6,495 bases of DNA from Candidatus Coatesiibacteriota bacterium (lineage in GTDB: Bacteria > Oederibacteriota > CAKKQC01): positions 1-6,495 of the forward strand of contig JAHFSL010000147.1 in the NCBI GenBank assembly GCA_023265785.1, given 5' to 3'. Both the position numbers and the translations under genes were made by a program. Below the pieces are notes generated by a model. It was not told the origin of the DNA. It searched no databases and saw nothing but the letters and a program-made list of their open reading frames with translations. Below, piece by piece: positions 4,993-6,495 of this stretch; the stretch's first letter is position 1; each line of letters begins with the position of its first letter.

Positions 4993-6495
4993 AGCCCGTG
5001 GTGTCCGCGCCGGGCGGAATGCCGGGCCGGCCCGCCCCGCGGCCGCCCGCCGCCCAGGCGGAGATGGGACCCTTCCCCCGGGGCGGCTTCGGGCTGGTGG
5101 CGGGGGCGTGCGCCATCTGGGGATTCGTCGCACTCCAGTTCCATCTGCACTCACTGGGCCTGCCGCCGCTCCCGGTCGTGTTCGGACAGTTGTACGGCGG
5201 CGCGCTGGCGCACGCCTGGCCGTCCGCGGGCGAGGTCCTTGGGGTGTGGGTGGGCCACGGCTGGCACCTGGGCGTGGCCACGGCGATGGCGGTGGCGGCG
5301 CTCGGGTTCGGTGCGACGGCGCTCGGCCTCCTGCGGCTGGACCTGCCGGGCGCTGAGTTGCGCGCCGCGCTGGCGTTGGGAACCGGGTACGCGTTCTTCG
5401 GCCTGCTGATGCTGGGCGGCGGGCTGGCCGGGCTCTGGCGGCCCGTGTGGCCGGTCCTGCTCATCGCGGCCGGGATCGGGCTGGGGGTGCGCGGCGGTTC
5501 CGGCGGACCGGTGCTCCTGCGCGGCCTCCTCCCGCCGGCCGCGCCCACCTGGGGCTCCGCCCCGTTCCGGTGGCTGGCGCTGGCCACCGCGGTCCTCCTG
5601 ATCGCCGTGGCGCTCGTCCCGGAGGTCTTCTATGACTCACTCGTCTACCACCTCGCGGATCCTGCGCACTGGGCCCGGGCCCACAAGGTCGTGTGCCTTC
5701 CGTACAATTTCTTTTCCAACTTCCCATTCACCTTCGAGATGCTCTTCGCCGTCGGCTCGCTCTTCGGCGCCGATGAGATCGCCCGGCTGGCCCATGTGGG
5801 GATCAGCCTGGCGGCGGCGGGCCTGTTGGGGAAGATGGCGGCATGGCTCGCGGCGGGGTCGGGGGCCACCGGCGCGCTCCCAGGGGCGGCCGGCTGGATG
5901 GCCGCCGCCATCTACCTCACCACCCCGTTGATCACCAACAGCGCGTGGATGACCGGCATTGATGCGGGGCTCGTCTTCTATGAGGCCGGGCTGGTGCTGG
6001 CCGTCATCCTGTGGTGGGAGCGGCGCCGCAATCCCGTGCGCCTGCGGGGTGAGCCGCATGCGCTCTGGCTGGCCGCCGTGCTGGGCGGGCTGGGCATGGG
6101 CGCCAAGTACACGCTGGGCATGACCGTCGGCCTGCTCGGGCTCGGGATCGCCCTGCGGGCGGCCGCGCCCCCCGAACGCCGCGCCGAGGTCCTGCGCGGC
6201 TGGCTGGCGGCAATCCTGGTGATGATGGTGCCCGCCACGCTCTCCAACATCAAGGAAGTGCGCGACCTCACCGGGATCGGTGCGGTGGCTCTGCCCGCCC
6301 TGGCCCTGTGGGCCGCGGGCGCACTGGCGGCCACCCTCTGGCTGGCGCGGCGGTGGGGGTGGCGCCGGTCTGCGCGCGGCATCGCGCTGGCGGTTGCGTT
6401 CGGACTGGTGGCGGAACTGTTTGTCTCGCCCTGTAATGCCAAGGCCTGGCTGTTCACCCGGAATCCTGTCTATCCGTTCGCGTTCCGCGCCTTCG
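4989..6495 (+). CDS. GT-C-type polytopic membrane glycosyltransferase-like protein (second paralogue, 3' end outside window)
   Basis: The frame is open with no stop from GTG 4989 to the window edge, giving 502 visible residues. Starts at 4998, 5001 or 5019 are also possible. After a Pro/Ala-rich N-terminal tail of about 30 residues come five or six hydrophobic segments (about 32-211). Then follow FYDSLVYHLADP with D216, a loop Asp in MTGIDAGLVF (D325), GGLGMGAKYTLGM (K373) and RNPVYPFAFRAF (N492). Each matches the upstream gene in order and character, and the FYDxxVYHLA motif has identical internal spacing. Between the Lys and Asn-Pro motifs it has about 67 more residues than its neighbour, containing extra hydrophobic stretches. 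The predicted role is the same: transfer of a sugar from a polyprenyl-phosphate donor on the outer face of the inner membrane. Donor and acceptor are unknown. A C-terminal soluble domain is expected beyond the window. It is probably cotranscribed with the preceding gene. Confidence 0.75.
   Translation, partial: MKPVVSAPGGMPGRPAPRPPAAQAEMGPFPRGGFGLVAGACAIWGFVALQFHLHSLGLPPLPVVFGQLYGGALAHAWPSAGEVLGVWVGHGWHLGVATAMAVAALGFGATALGLLRLDLPGAELRAALALGTGYAFFGLLMLGGGLAGLWRPVWPVLLIAAGIGLGVRGGSGGPVLLRGLLPPAAPTWGSAPFRWLALATAVLLIAVALVPEVFYDSLVYHLADPAHWARAHKVVCLPYNFFSNFPFTFEMLFAVGSLFGADEIARLAHVGISLAAAGLLGKMAAWLAAGSGATGALPGAAGWMAAAIYLTTPLITNSAWMTGIDAGLVFYEAGLVLAVILWWERRRNPVRLRGEPHALWLAAVLGGLGMGAKYTLGMTVGLLGLGIALRAAAPPERRAEVLRGWLAAILVMMVPATLSNIKEVRDLTGIGAVALPALALWAAGALAATLWLARRWGWRRSARGIALAVAFGLVAELFVSPCNAKAWLFTRNPVYPFAFRAF

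Noticed and set aside
4090..5154. A 354-codon minus-strand frame across the GT-C gene junction
   Set aside because: It has no recognisable motifs and basic, Pro/Gly/Gln-rich composition; it is antisense to the hydrophobic paralogues and explained by GC bias.

Overview
This is a very GC-rich bacterial window. It is densely coded, with tiny or overlapping gene junctions, frequent GTG starts and long spurious open frames on the opposite strand. No RNA gene, insertion sequence or CRISPR array was seen. The lineage cannot be fixed from sequence alone. The gene set (type I dehydroquinase, a small polyprenol/dolichol-type kinase, large GT-C membrane proteins) would suit a high-GC Gram-negative such as a member of the PVC group, but that is only a guess.

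Layout. Positions 1-654 (+) hold the 3' part of a gene for a rhodanese-domain protein whose N-terminal half is a long Ala/Pro/Lys low-complexity linker. A Nudix hydrolase of the ADP-ribose pyrophosphatase type follows at 668-1099 (+), 13 bp downstream and in the same direction. It meets a minus-strand gene pair tail to tail with no intergenic base: both stop codons lie in the single palindrome TGATCA (1097-1102). The minus-strand pair is aroD (type I 3-dehydroquinate dehydratase, 1803-2543), then a membrane kinase of the dolichol/phytol/polyprenol kinase family (1100-1795). The two are 7 bp apart and probably form one operon.

A short, locally AT-richer divergent region (2544-2619) separates aroD from two rightward genes. 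The first (2620-4992) encodes a 790-residue polytopic protein and the second (4989 to the window end, incomplete) encodes at least 502 residues. They overlap by 4 bp (GTGA). Both carry the same series of signatures (FYDxxVYHLA, a later loop Asp, a GLxxxxK motif, NPVYPxAxxAF). They look like diverged tandem paralogues of a GT-C-type, lipid-linked-sugar glycosyltransferase family. The second has no stop codon inside the window, so searches for closed ORFs overlook it.

How the genes may work together. AroD belongs to the shikimate pathway and the Nudix enzyme probably clears a nucleotide sugar such as ADP-ribose. The polyprenol-type kinase and the GT-C proteins could be linked through polyprenyl-phosphate carriers for envelope glycans, but this is inference. 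The most unusual points are the tandem GT-C pair with an added N-terminal membrane module, the altered C-terminal substrate-binding motif of AroD, and the zero-gap convergent stops.
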